49,645 bases of DNA from an uncultured Streptomyces sp. (GTDB lineage: Bacteria; Actinomycetota; Actinomycetes; Streptomycetales; Streptomycetaceae): contig NZ_CANLBS010000033.1 in assembly GCF_947488945.1 (NCBI RefSeq), positions 1 to 49,645 on the forward strand. The letters are read 5' to 3'. The position numbers were made by a program, and so were the translations under genes. Positions 33,116-40,585 of this stretch are shown here, one piece after another. The number at the start of each line of letters is the position of its first letter. Position 1 is the stretch's first letter. The notes beneath the pieces are model-generated. The model did no database searches. It had not been told where the DNA came from and saw only the letters and a list, made by a program, of their open reading frames with translations.

Positions 33116-34792
33116 TCAGGGGCGGTAGCCGCCGGCGAGGAGCTCGGCCGCTTCCTGGCGGTACTTCGAGGCGGTGTCGGTGGAGGACACCGCCGTCTCG
33201 CGCTGGATGTCGGCGAGCAGCACCTGGTCGGCGTCGCCGCCGGCGGCCAGAAGCATCCGGGCGACCTTACGGACCGCCCGCTCGCGGGGGCTGAGCTTCG
33301 CGGCGTCCTCGATTTCGACCGCGCGCCGCTCGACTTCGGCAGCAGCCAGTCGGGCTTCGGCAGCGGCGTACTCGGTTTCGGCCTCACGCTTCCGGGCGAC
33401 CTGGACGTTGGCGTCGGCGGTCGCCTTGCGCTCGTTCTCCTGCGCCGTGAGCCGGTCGGCTTCGGCGGCGCGGCGGCGGGTTTCGGCAGCGGCCCTCTCG
33501 GTTTCGGCAGCGGCCCGATCGGCTTCAGCCGCACGCTGGCGGGCCTCCGCGATCTCTGCCGTCTCGATTGCCTGAGCCTCCGCCGCGGCGCCCCTGTCGG
33601 ACTCCGCCGCGAGCCTCCGGTTCTCCGCCGCCTCGCGCTCCAGCTCCGCCGCGCGGAGATCCGCGGCGGCCTTGGCCTGGCGCTCCTGGGCTTCCCTGCG
33701 CTCCGCCTCCGCCTCGCGGGCGCGGGCCTCGGCGATGACGGCCGTCTCCAGTGCCGCTTCCTCCAGCTCGGCGGCCCGCTCTGCGGCGCTGATCCGGGCT
33801 CGGGCGTGCGCACGGGCCTGGCCGGTCTCGCCCTCCACCCGGGCGCGGACGGCCTCGAGCTGACCGTCTGCCTCCAGCCGGTCGGCCTCCGCCTTCTTCC
33901 GGGCGAGCTCCTGGCGCGTCTCCGCGTCCAGGCGCCGGCGCTCGGCTTCCTCCGCGCGGGCCTCAGCGTCACGTTCCTGCTGCTCAGGCATCTCCAGGGC
34001 CTCGGTGACCGTGTAGCCGTAGGCGGCCATCTTCATCGGCAGCCGCTCGTCCTCGGTCGCCTTGCTCAGATCGCCGTCGTACTTGCGCTTGAGCCACTGC
34101 TCGTAGCCGATGAGGTCCTGCTGGCGCCGGATCATCTCCGGGTACGAGCTGATGTTGTGCAGCCGCATCCGGCGGTAGAACCGCGGCGTGGCGATCGGGG
34201 AGAGGACCCAGCGGTGCAGCGGGATCCGGTCGGTGGCCGTGCCCGCTTCCAGCCTGGCCTTCTGGATGATCAGGCGGCGGGCGGCCTCCACACCGATCAC
34301 GAACAGGACCGGCATGATGCCGTGCGACGCGGCCTTGACCGGGTCGGCGCTGATCTGGCCCTGTGAGCTGGCGTTGAACCAGATCGTGGCGCCGGTCATG
34401 GCATGCGCGGCCACCCGCAGGAGCGGCCACGGAGTGCTCTTGCGGATCAGGTACAGGTCCAGCGCGAGGAACGCGATGATCGACGCGTCCACGCCGACCG
34501 GGAACCAGGGGGCCAATTCCTTGCCGAACCCCCAGCTCAGGGCGACTTTCGCCAGGGTGCTGTAGGACATCGCGAAGCCGATGACGCCGACCAGCGTGCC
34601 GCCGATCGCGGCGACGAGCGACAGGGCGGTCATCAGCCGGTCACGGGTGGGCTTGATCGTCTTCCGCTTGTCCGGTCGCGAAACGCCCCGGGCCGCTCCC
34701 GAAACCATTCCGGGTGCGTCCGAAGCCGCGATCGGCGGGTGCGAAACAGGGGGGGTGGGGGCCGCGCTCTGCGGCACTTCGGTGATCGTCAT
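33116..34792 (-). CDS. DUF2637 (SpdB-like) membrane protein with long coiled coil
   Basis: The 558-residue product has a DUF2637-type membrane domain, residues about 50-180, with roughly four hydrophobic segments (SLVAAIGGTLVGVIGFAMSY, WFPVGVDASIIAFLALDLYL). A very long Ala/Glu/Arg coiled coil spans about 265-500. The C-terminal 60 residues look like a small winged or helical domain (VLLADIQRETAVSSTDTASKYRQEA). DUF2637 proteins are typical of Streptomyces plasmid spread functions that carry DNA through septal cross-walls. A GGAGG precedes the ATG. Confidence 0.85.
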   Translation of the reverse strand: MTITEVPQSAAPTPPVSHPPIAASDAPGMVSGAARGVSRPDKRKTIKPTRDRLMTALSLVAAIGGTLVGVIGFAMSYSTLAKVALSWGFGKELAPWFPVGVDASIIAFLALDLYLIRKSTPWPLLRVAAHAMTGATIWFNASSQGQISADPVKAASHGIMPVLFVIGVEAARRLIIQKARLEAGTATDRIPLHRWVLSPIATPRFYRRMRLHNISSYPEMIRRQQDLIGYEQWLKRKYDGDLSKATEDERLPMKMAAYGYTVTEALEMPEQQERDAEARAEEAERRRLDAETRQELARKKAEADRLEADGQLEAVRARVEGETGQARAHARARISAAERAAELEEAALETAVIAEARAREAEAERREAQERQAKAAADLRAAELEREAAENRRLAAESDRGAAAEAQAIETAEIAEARQRAAEADRAAAETERAAAETRRRAAEADRLTAQENERKATADANVQVARKREAETEYAAAEARLAAAEVERRAVEIEDAAKLSPRERAVRKVARMLLAAGGDADQVLLADIQRETAVSSTDTASKYRQEAAELLAGGYRP

Positions 34793-34940
34793 GGGTGCCT
34801 CCGGAAGGGGCGTTCTGGGCGGGATCGAAACGGCGGCCGCTGCTCCCGAAACGCGCGGGGCGTGTTCCCGAAGCTGCGGTCAGTGCGGTGGTTGCTTGCG
34901 AAGCGGACACCCGCTCTACCCGCTCCGGGCGCACGAAAGA

Positions 34941-34969
34941 GCCGGCCGCCCAGGAGGCGGGCGGCCGGT
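34941..34969 (-). terminator. hairpin upstream of DUF2637 gene
   Basis: CCGGCCGCCC (34942-34951) pairs with GGGCGGCCGG (34959-34968) across 7 nt. It lies between the 35033 gene stop and the DUF2637 start. Confidence 0.7.
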
Positions 34970-35032
34970 CTGACGAAGCGCTGCGGGGCGGACTCGAAAC
35001 TGTCTGCCGCTCCCGCCGGGCGGGAACGAAAG

Positions 35033-35242
35033 TCAGGTCGTCGGGACCGGGCCCGCGAGCGACATCGCGGCGGAGCGCAGGTGGTCGGCGGCGATGGCCT
35101 GCATCTCCGTATGGGTGTGGGGGAGCGGGGCCGGCGGGGCCATGTCGCCGATCGCGGTGTAGGCGTCGATCTCGGCGGCGCACCAACCGGACGGGTCGCC
35201 GTGGTCGGTACGGAACTGATCGAGGCTCAGGGGCAAGCGCAT
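35033..35242 (-). CDS. small soluble protein of transfer block
   Basis: An ATG at 35242 with GGAGA upstream gives 69 residues (MRLPLSLDQFRTDHGDPSGWCAAE). It is neutral to acidic with a mid-region EMQAIAADHLRSAAMSLAG helix. No family is recognised. It lies upstream of the DUF2637 gene. Confidence 0.6.
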   Translation of the reverse strand: MRLPLSLDQFRTDHGDPSGWCAAEIDAYTAIGDMAPPAPLPHTHTEMQAIAADHLRSAAMSLAGPVPTT

Positions 35243-35460
35243 GGGCTGTTCTCCGATCGGGTCGGGTGGCGGGCGTCGCGTTCGCTGGTGGTGCGGGGGT
35301 GGGTCTCGGTGACCGGGTGGCCGGCGTCCCACGCCCTTGCGGCCGCCGTGGCGGCGGCCGCGAGCAGGACGAGGGTGAGTGGGTGGGCCAGGCCCAGACT
35401 GGTGATGGCCCGGGCCGCGCGGTGCTGCGTGGCCCGGGCCCGGCGTATCGGGGGATGCAG
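35227..35460 (-). CDS. small membrane ORF without standard start
   Basis: The frame from 35460 to the TGA at 35229-35227 encodes about 77 residues with a hydrophobic helix (LTLVLLAAAATAAARAW) followed by DAGHPVTETH, a pattern I associate with small streptomycete transfer-block membrane proteins. No ATG, GTG or TTG precedes the helix; only a CTG at 35460, six bases after the upstream stop, could start it. The frame overlaps the 35242 start region by 16 bases. A GGCCCGGGCC inverted repeat lies inside its first part (35407-35440). It may be real with an unusual start or be decayed. Confidence 0.35.
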   Translation of the reverse strand: MHPPIRRARATQHRAARAITSLGLAHPLTLVLLAAAATAAARAWDAGHPVTETHPRTTSERDARHPTRSENSPCACP

Positions 35461-35463
35461 GCG

Positions 35464-35955
35464 TCAGCCCACCTGGCCGGTGCCGCTGCACGTGCTGCAC
35501 GGCTGCATCTCGACACTCTGGTAGGGCGTGCCGTCCGCGCCGACGTGGCAGACCGTCACCATCCGCTGGCCGGTGCCCCCGCACTGGGAGCACGCCGCCA
35601 TCGACACCGACCGGTCCACCCGCGCCCCGGCCGGGGCCGGGGCGAAGCAGGGGCACCCGTTCCAGCGGCCGCAGAGCGGGCACGCGTCGTTCGCCGACCG
35701 CATCGGGAGCGGGCGGGTGAGGAGTAGGACCGGCTGACGCTGGTAGCCGGGGGCCATCTCGGCCAGGGTGCGGCGCGCGCGGCGCCCGCCGGTACGGGCC
35801 CGGTCGTCGCCGTCGGCGACCAGGTGGTGGACGAGCTGGCGGAAGCCGGTGTCGGTCTCGTCGCGCTCATAGCCGCGCCCGTTGTCGTCGCGCTCCATGT
35901 CGCCGTAGCCACCGGCGCGCGGAGCCAGGGCGGGGGAGGTGAGGGTGATGGTCAT
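35464..35955 (-). CDS. zinc-finger protein with DnaJ-like CxxCxGxG motifs
   Basis: An ATG at 35955 behind GGGAGG overlaps the WhiB-like gene stop (ATGA), giving 163 residues. The C-terminal 45 residues hold CSQCGGTG and CSTCSGTG, the DnaJ-type cysteine-rich repeat, preceded by CPLCGRWNGCPC. No J-domain is present. The N-terminal part is polar and Arg/Asp-rich. It probably binds zinc and may act on nucleic acid or protein partners; translational coupling links it to the WhiB-like regulator. Confidence 0.75.
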   Translation of the reverse strand: MTITLTSPALAPRAGGYGDMERDDNGRGYERDETDTGFRQLVHHLVADGDDRARTGGRRARRTLAEMAPGYQRQPVLLLTRPLPMRSANDACPLCGRWNGCPCFAPAPAGARVDRSVSMAACSQCGGTGQRMVTVCHVGADGTPYQSVEMQPCSTCSGTGQVG

Positions 35956-36494
35956 GCCGCGACCTCCCAACCCGCACGCGCCCGGCGGGCGGTGCGGATC
36001 TGGCGGATCTGCGCGGCGAGGGTGCGCAGGCGGTCGGTCTGGGCGGCGGTCCGCAGCGCGGTGCTGCGGACCGCCCCGTACCGGACACTGTCCGGGCTGG
36101 TGATCGCCTCGGCCCTCAGCTTGACCACGAGGCGGTCGAGCTCCTGGCCCTCGGTGTCCCGGTCCGCGTCGACCGCGGCCGCCAGGCGCACGGCCTGGCG
36201 GTCACGGGCGGCGGCGAGTTCCGGGCCGGTCAGACCGGCGCGGACCATGTCGTCCCGGGTCGCCCGCCCGTCGCCGTCCCGCAGCGCGAGCTCCATGCAG
36301 GCGGTCCGGGCGGGGCAGCCGACGCACAGCCGGACCGCGTCCGCACGGCGGGCCTGCCAGTCGGTGGCCGGCTCGTCGTCGCCGCGGAAGAACAGGTCCG
36401 GGTCGGCGGTGGCGCAGCGTGCGCCGGCGTCGACCGCGGTCTGGAGTACGGCCCGGCGCGTGTGCCGGGCCTGAGTGGATGTCATCCTGTGCAT
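35952..36494 (-). CDS. WhiB-like iron-sulfur regulator
   Basis: From the ATG at 36494 the product is 180 residues. Four cysteines fit the WhiB pattern: Cys27, then CVGC (57, 60) and Cys66, which would hold a [4Fe-4S] cluster. The following turn, usually G(V/I)WGG, is here MVRAG, so the contact surface for the sigma factor may differ. The C-terminal 90 residues are basic and helical, longer than in most chromosomal WhiB proteins. WhiB-like proteins control development and are also carried by actinobacterial plasmids and phages. Confidence 0.8.
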   Translation of the reverse strand: MHRMTSTQARHTRRAVLQTAVDAGARCATADPDLFFRGDDEPATDWQARRADAVRLCVGCPARTACMELALRDGDGRATRDDMVRAGLTGPELAAARDRQAVRLAAAVDADRDTEGQELDRLVVKLRAEAITSPDSVRYGAVRSTALRTAAQTDRLRTLAAQIRQIRTARRARAGWEVAA

Positions 36495-36529
36495 GCGCGT
36501 TTGCCCTTCGAGAGAGGGTGAGCTGCGAA

Positions 36530-36565
36530 GACGAACCCCCGGGATTAGGCCCCCGGGGGTTCGTC
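36530..36565 (-). terminator. 14-bp hairpin in WhiB-like gene leader
   Basis: GACGAACCCCCGGG (36530-36543) pairs with CCCGGGGGTTCGTC (36552-36565) across 8 nt. It lies 36 bases upstream of the WhiB-like start on the same strand, with no minus-strand gene above it, so it could attenuate the leader transcript. Confidence 0.65.
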
Positions 36566-37053
36566 GCGTTGGGGCCCTGCTGGCCCCCTGCGAGTCGCCG
36601 TCCCGCACACGAGGTGAAGGACGGCGGCCACAGGTAGCGCAGGGCTACACGTAGTGGGTGGTGGCGCGGCGGTCACGGCTCCCCAGCCATGACCCCAGAT
36701 CTCAAACATGAGCGGAATCGCGTCCTGCCTCCTGGAAGACCCATCCAGGGCGATGTCTGCCGCCACGGTTCTTTAGCGTCGCGAGGGTGCCCACCCTCCG
36801 CATTGACCACCGGTGATACGCACCTGGACGGGTTACGTCCTGGCCGCAGATGAAGCTGCGCCCGGGGTCTGCGCGTGGGCTGCCACCACCCGTGGTGATG
36901 GCGCCTCGCGACGGGTCTCCACTCACCCCCGGCCGGTGAACTCATGGCCGGGACTGCGGTGGTGGATCACGCTGTGCAGTTCTCAAACAACAGGCGCTTC
37001 CTTCGGCCCCGTTTCACCAGGGCCTTCCAGGCGCTATGAAATCATCGACTTTG
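36566..37053. other. intergenic before GntR gene
   Basis: About 490 bases lacking a supported gene. A small hairpin, GAGGGTG/CACCCTC, lies at 36783-36798. The region should hold the divergent promoters of the minus-strand transfer block and part of the GntR control region; boxes could not be assigned with confidence. Confidence 0.5.
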
Positions 37054-37121
37054 GTACCTAACTTTGGCCGACAGGCATGACGGTACACCACTTATCCACC
37101 GTCAGGTCAATAGTTAGGTAC
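37054..37121. promoter_or_regulatory. paired inverted GntR-type operator motifs
   Basis: GTACCTAACT at 37054-37063 and its reverse complement AGTTAGGTAC at 37112-37121 face each other upstream of the GntR gene. They are likely operators for this regulator, which by analogy with KorSA-type proteins would repress itself and the transfer genes. Confidence 0.5.
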
Positions 37122-37194
37122 GGAAGTTGACGACACGACGCCCAAGTGGCCCCAGTTGTGTACCCAAGTCGCGTCTAGGGGTACTGTGCTCGCT

Positions 37195-37956
37195 ATGACG
37201 CCGAACACTGAGCGCCGGGCCACGGCAAGAGGAATCGCGGATGACCTGCGAGAACAGATCCGCACCGGTCAGCTGCCCCCCGGGTCCGCTCTCCCGACCA
37301 GCCGTGAACTCTCCGAGGTGTATGGCGTCACGACGAAGACGGTGAGCGCCGGCATCGATCTACTCAAGCTTGAGGGCCTGGTCGTGGGAGAGCAGGGCGG
37401 CCGGCGCCGCGTGCGGTCAGACAGGCCAATCACCTGGAACTTGACCCACTTCGAACGTGGCCAGCGACGTGACTCGCGAGCTATGGACGACTGGTCCGCT
37501 GCCATCAAAATGGCCGGCCGAGTCCCCGCCCAGCAGGTCACCGTAAGTACCGAGGCAGCCTCAGCCGAGGTCGCCAACTGGCTTCAGATCCGCCAGGGCG
37601 AGGCTGTCGTCACGCGTACACGCCTCCGCACAGTGGATGATCGCCCGCTTCAATTGAGCACCAGCTGGTTCCCGGGATCAATCGCATCCGGGACGCTTCT
37701 GGAAGAAGAGGGAGACGTGGCGGTGCCGGGAGGGATCCTGGCGACCATCGGACATCCCCAACAGCGCATCAGGGATGAGATCAGCATCCGAATGCCCACC
37801 CCTGAGGAGTCCGAACAGCTGCACCTTCCGCCGGGCACTCCCGTGGCAGAGCACGTTCGAATCGGCTATGGCGAGCATGCTCCGGTGCGCGTGATGCGAA
37901 CTATCGCCCCTGGAGACCGCCATGTCCTTGTTTATGAAATGGATGTCTCCGGATGA
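37195..37956 (+). CDS. GntR-family regulator with UTRA domain
   Basis: The ATG at 37195 gives 253 residues; it lies close behind a TACTGT that could be a -10 box, so the message may be nearly leaderless. Residues 10-70 are a GntR winged helix (LPPGSALPTSRELSEVYGVTTKTVSAGIDLL). Residues 95-250 fit a UTRA ligand domain (VVTRTRLRTVDDRPLQLSTSWFP). Regulators of this type, such as KorSA/TraR, control transfer in Streptomyces plasmids. The stop overlaps the GNAT gene (ATGA). Confidence 0.85.
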   Translation: MTPNTERRATARGIADDLREQIRTGQLPPGSALPTSRELSEVYGVTTKTVSAGIDLLKLEGLVVGEQGGRRRVRSDRPITWNLTHFERGQRRDSRAMDDWSAAIKMAGRVPAQQVTVSTEAASAEVANWLQIRQGEAVVTRTRLRTVDDRPLQLSTSWFPGSIASGTLLEEEGDVAVPGGILATIGHPQQRIRDEISIRMPTPEESEQLHLPPGTPVAEHVRIGYGEHAPVRVMRTIAPGDRHVLVYEMDVSG

Positions 37957-38522
37957 TGATCCGCCGTGCTAACCCTTTCGACGCCGAGGCTCTTATGAAG
38001 CTGCGAACCGAGGCTGAACGATGGCTCGCCAGCGCAGGGATTGATCAGTGGCATGACCCAAAGACTCGAGGGCCCGCGCTGGAAAAGTGGAAGGCGGACA
38101 TAGCAGCTGGGCGTACGTGGGTCGTAGAGGAGCAAGGCCTCGCCGTCGCCACAGTTACCCTCGCGTCAGCTGATCGGGATTTCTGGAACGCCAGCGACCG
38201 ACCTGACGAAGCGCTGTACGTCGCAAAACTCATCACAGCTCGGTCCGTCAGAGGTAAAAATCTTGGCGGCCGACTGCTGGACTGGGTCGGGAGCCAAGCC
38301 CGACAGCGAGAGAAGCCGTGGATTCGGTTGGATTGTTGGCGCACCAACACGAAGCTGCAAGACTTCTACTTGGCAGAGGGATTCCAGCACGTACGTACTG
38401 AGGCGCCGCCCCATCGCATGTCTGGATGGCTCGGACAGCGAGCTTCGAGCATCGTGCGGTACGCAGACCCCCTACGAACAGAAAGGGATCAAGTAGTGAG
38501 GAACGTCGCTACCGCCCCTTAA
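37953..38522 (+). CDS. GNAT acetyltransferase
   Basis: The 189-residue product shows the GNAT fold: IRRANPFDAEALMKLR at the start, the acetyl-CoA pyrophosphate loop near 88-105 (KLITARSVRGKNLGGRLLDW), and a conserved DCWRTNTKLQDFYLAEGF segment near the end of the core. The Q/RxxGxG/A loop appears as RGKNLGG, so activity is probable. It is translationally coupled to the GntR regulator. The substrate is unknown; acetylation of a small ligand or protein sensed by the regulator is possible. Confidence 0.88.
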   Translation: MMIRRANPFDAEALMKLRTEAERWLASAGIDQWHDPKTRGPALEKWKADIAAGRTWVVEEQGLAVATVTLASADRDFWNASDRPDEALYVAKLITARSVRGKNLGGRLLDWVGSQARQREKPWIRLDCWRTNTKLQDFYLAEGFQHVRTEAPPHRMSGWLGQRASSIVRYADPLRTERDQVVRNVATAP

Positions 38523-38526
38523 CGAC

Positions 38527-38560
38527 GAAGCCGCCCCCTCCTGGCAGAGGGGACGGCTTC
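38527..38560 (+). terminator. terminator after GntR-GNAT operon
   Basis: GAAGCCG-C-CCCCTC (38527-38540) pairs with GAGGGG-A-CGGCTTC (38547-38560), with one internal mismatch, five bases after the GNAT stop. Confidence 0.75.
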
Positions 38561-38604
38561 ATGAGTCGACTCGCAGGCCTACCAAGCTCTGAGTCGTGTC
38601 CGGT

Positions 38605-38659
38605 GAGGTGACCTCGCCGGGGTGATGCCCGTGGACCTCTCGGTCCGCGTGGTCACCTC
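38605..38659. other. structured element upstream of replication genes
   Basis: GAGGTGACC (38605-38613) pairs with GGTCACCTC (38651-38659). Between them a GGACC/GGTCC hairpin and a weaker GGG/CCC hairpin could form a branched fold. It may be a small RNA, a terminator or part of the replication control region. Confidence 0.45.
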
Positions 38660-38734
38660 TACCCAGGTTAAGCGTTTCCGCTCGCGGATCGCCACCATCT
38701 GAGTCCCCTGTCAGGTCACATCTGCTGGTCACGG

Positions 38735-38751
38735 CTCCCCTATCAGGGGAG
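38735..38751 (+). promoter_or_regulatory. hairpin covering the ribosome-binding site of the replication operon
   Basis: CTCCCCT (38735-38741) pairs with AGGGGAG (38745-38751) across a 3-nt loop; the right arm is the ribosome-binding site of the ORF at 38762. TCCCCT at 38704-38709 could pair with the same arm instead. The iteron-like CCTGTCAGG lies at 38707-38715. Confidence 0.55.
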
Positions 38752-38761
38752 ATCCACCCAC

Positions 38762-39124
38762 ATGCACCGCCCGTTCCACCCCCGCCGTCGGCCCCCGGCC
38801 GCGGCGCCGGAGACTTTTTCCGGCCGGACTGTCACACCGACGCCCGCGCCGACACCTGTAGCAGACGTGAAGACCAATACCGCTGTTACCACCGCCCCGG
38901 CCGCGCCCGCCGGCCCTCGCCCGCTGCGCGGGGCACCCACCACGGTTCCTGCACATCGCGCGGGAGCGCTCGTCCTGGGCGGGCAAAATCTATCCACAGG
39001 TGACCTGGTGCAGGGTCGGCAGATGCGCACGAATTTCACGCCTTCGGGATGTCAGACGAGTGCCGCCGCCGGCACCTTCGTCCAGGCCGTCGATGCCCCG
39101 CTCGCCTCGGATGGTGCCCGATGA
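38762..39124 (+). CDS. small Pro/Thr/Ala-rich ORF leading the replication operon
   Basis: An ATG behind AGGGGAG opens 120 codons whose stop overlaps the Rep1-like start (ATGA). The product is Pro/Thr/Ala-rich and has no recognised domain, so it may be a true small protein or a leader that couples translation of the replication protein to the upstream hairpin. Confidence 0.5.
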   Translation: MHRPFHPRRRPPAAAPETFSGRTVTPTPAPTPVADVKTNTAVTTAPAAPAGPRPLRGAPTTVPAHRAGALVLGGQNLSTGDLVQGRQMRTNFTPSGCQTSAAAGTFVQAVDAPLASDGAR

Positions 39125-40506
39125 CCGCGGACCTGGCAGAGGAGCCGGGTGCGGCGCGGATCGAAGGGCGCGCGCCGGCGCTGCGGCCGTCCGTACCGCT
39201 GTACCGGCACATGCTGTACGGCACCGGCCTGACGCACGGGCTGGACTTCCTGGTCCTGGCGCACATCCACTTCATGTGCGAGGACGGCAAGAGCTTCAGC
39301 GTCGACGACCTGGTGGAGGAACTGCGCGGTGAGGGGATTTGCGCGGCCAACGGCAAGGGCCTGATCGGGAGCAAAGCGGTCTACCAGTCGGTTGCGCGGC
39401 TGCGGGACGTCGGCTTCCTGCACCGCACCCAGGAGAACGGCGGCAACTTCGGCAGGGTGTCCTACACCTTCTACGAGTTCCCTTCCTCGAACCCGAACTG
39501 GACGCCCCCGAGCCTGTCCGAATCGACCTCTATTGATCCGCTTGGCCTGTCAGGCGAAGCGGTAGCGAACCTACTGAACAGTAACCACGTTTCCGCAGGT
39601 CACACCGCTTCTCCTGTCAGGGCACGCGCTGACAGGGCACGCGCTGACAGGCCAAGCGGAAACCAGCACGTTTCCGCAGGTCAGACCGCTTCTCCTGACA
39701 GGCCAAGCGGAAACGTCGCCCCCCCCACTCCCCCCCGTAGGGAGGAGGAGGATTCCTCCTCCCGTAAGTCCTCCTCCGTCACCGCCGTCGCGGCGGGCGC
39801 TCCCGCAACAGACGCAGCAGCGGTCACGGCCGCTGCCGAGTTCCTCGCGGAGCTCCCGGGGCGGTGGGCGTGCGGGCGCAAGACCGCGGCGTCGCTGGCT
39901 CCGCTGCTCGTAGAGGCGGTGACCGAGCAGGGGTGGGAGCTGGGTGCGGATCTCGTCCAGCAACTGACGCGGCGGTCCCAGGCCCGGCGCAGTACGCAGG
40001 CGGTGCTGGCGGACCGGATCGAGGACCTGCCCCGCTACCAGGCCGCCCGCAAGGCCCTGGAGCAGGAACGGGCCAAGACGGCGGTCGGGCGGGTGCCGGG
40101 GCAGCAGCTCGCCCTCGAGGACGCCCGGCACGACCGCGCTGACGCGGCGGCCCACCAGGTGCCGGACGTGACGCCCGAGCAGACCGAGCAGGCCCGCGGT
40201 TTCCTGCTGACGCTGACCGGGCCCTGGGCGCTGGGGCCTGAAGCCGCCGAACGCCTGGCCCCGCTGCTCGCGGCGAGGGCGGCCGAGCGCGGCTGGGCAT
40301 TCGACGAGCGGCTGCGCAAGCAGCTGATGTCGAACCCGGGCGGCGGCCAGAACTACGAGTGGCTGCTGGAGAACCGCCGGATCGCGACCCTGCCCGACCG
40401 CACCCGCAACACCGCGAAGCCCGGTCCGGGCGACATGTGCCCCAAGCACCCGCGCTACCGCGCCGGAAGCCGTTGCGTCCCCTGCGCCATGGCCGTGCCG
40501 GCCTGA
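39121..40506 (+). CDS. Rep1-like winged-helix replication protein
   Basis: From the ATG at 39121 the product is 461 residues. Residues 25-125 form a winged helix (SVDDLVEELRGEG, SKAVYQSVARLRDVGFLHR). A linker at about 135-235 is encoded by the iteron array and an Arg/Glu/Ser-rich stretch. Two copies of a helical unit follow, around 238-285 (FLAELPGRWACGRKTAASLAPLL) and 360-405 (FLLTLTGPWALGPEAAERLAPLL). The C-terminus has a CPKHP...CVPCA zinc site. The gene precedes a DnaB gene, as rep1 precedes rep2 in pSLA2-type linear plasmids, so it is likely the origin-binding initiator. No rep catalytic motif of rolling-circle type is present. Confidence 0.75.
   Translation: MTADLAEEPGAARIEGRAPALRPSVPLYRHMLYGTGLTHGLDFLVLAHIHFMCEDGKSFSVDDLVEELRGEGICAANGKGLIGSKAVYQSVARLRDVGFLHRTQENGGNFGRVSYTFYEFPSSNPNWTPPSLSESTSIDPLGLSGEAVANLLNSNHVSAGHTASPVRARADRARADRPSGNQHVSAGQTASPDRPSGNVAPPTPPRREEEDSSSRKSSSVTAVAAGAPATDAAAVTAAAEFLAELPGRWACGRKTAASLAPLLVEAVTEQGWELGADLVQQLTRRSQARRSTQAVLADRIEDLPRYQAARKALEQERAKTAVGRVPGQQLALEDARHDRADAAAHQVPDVTPEQTEQARGFLLTLTGPWALGPEAAERLAPLLAARAAERGWAFDERLRKQLMSNPGGGQNYEWLLENRRIATLPDRTRNTAKPGPGDMCPKHPRYRAGSRCVPCAMAVPA
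39540..39714. repeat. iteron array inside the Rep1-like gene (putative origin)
   Basis: A 36-bp unit occurs at 39586-39621 and 39667-39702 with two mismatches. A 15-bp unit (CTGACAGGGCACGCG type) runs in tandem at 39614, 39629 and 39644. GCGGAAAC copies lie at 39656-39663 and 39707-39714, and GCTTGGCCTGTCAGG at 39540-39554 is inverted relative to CCTGACAGGCCAAGC at 39694. A C-run and a GGGAGGAGG/CCTCCTCCC hairpin (39740-39763) follow. Iterons within the first replication gene are the pattern known for pSLA2-type plasmids. Confidence 0.75.
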
Positions 40507-40516
40507 CCCGAGCAGT

Positions 40517-40548
40517 GCGGGCCGCCCCCCGGCATGGGAGCGGCCCGC
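40517..40548 (+). terminator. hairpin between rep1-like and dnaB-like genes
   Basis: GCGGGCCGC (40517-40525) pairs with GCGGCCCGC (40540-40548) across 14 nt, 10 bases after the Rep1-like stop. Confidence 0.6.
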
Positions 40549-40585
40549 GAATCCCCTGAACGCTTGACCGAACAGGAGACCACCA

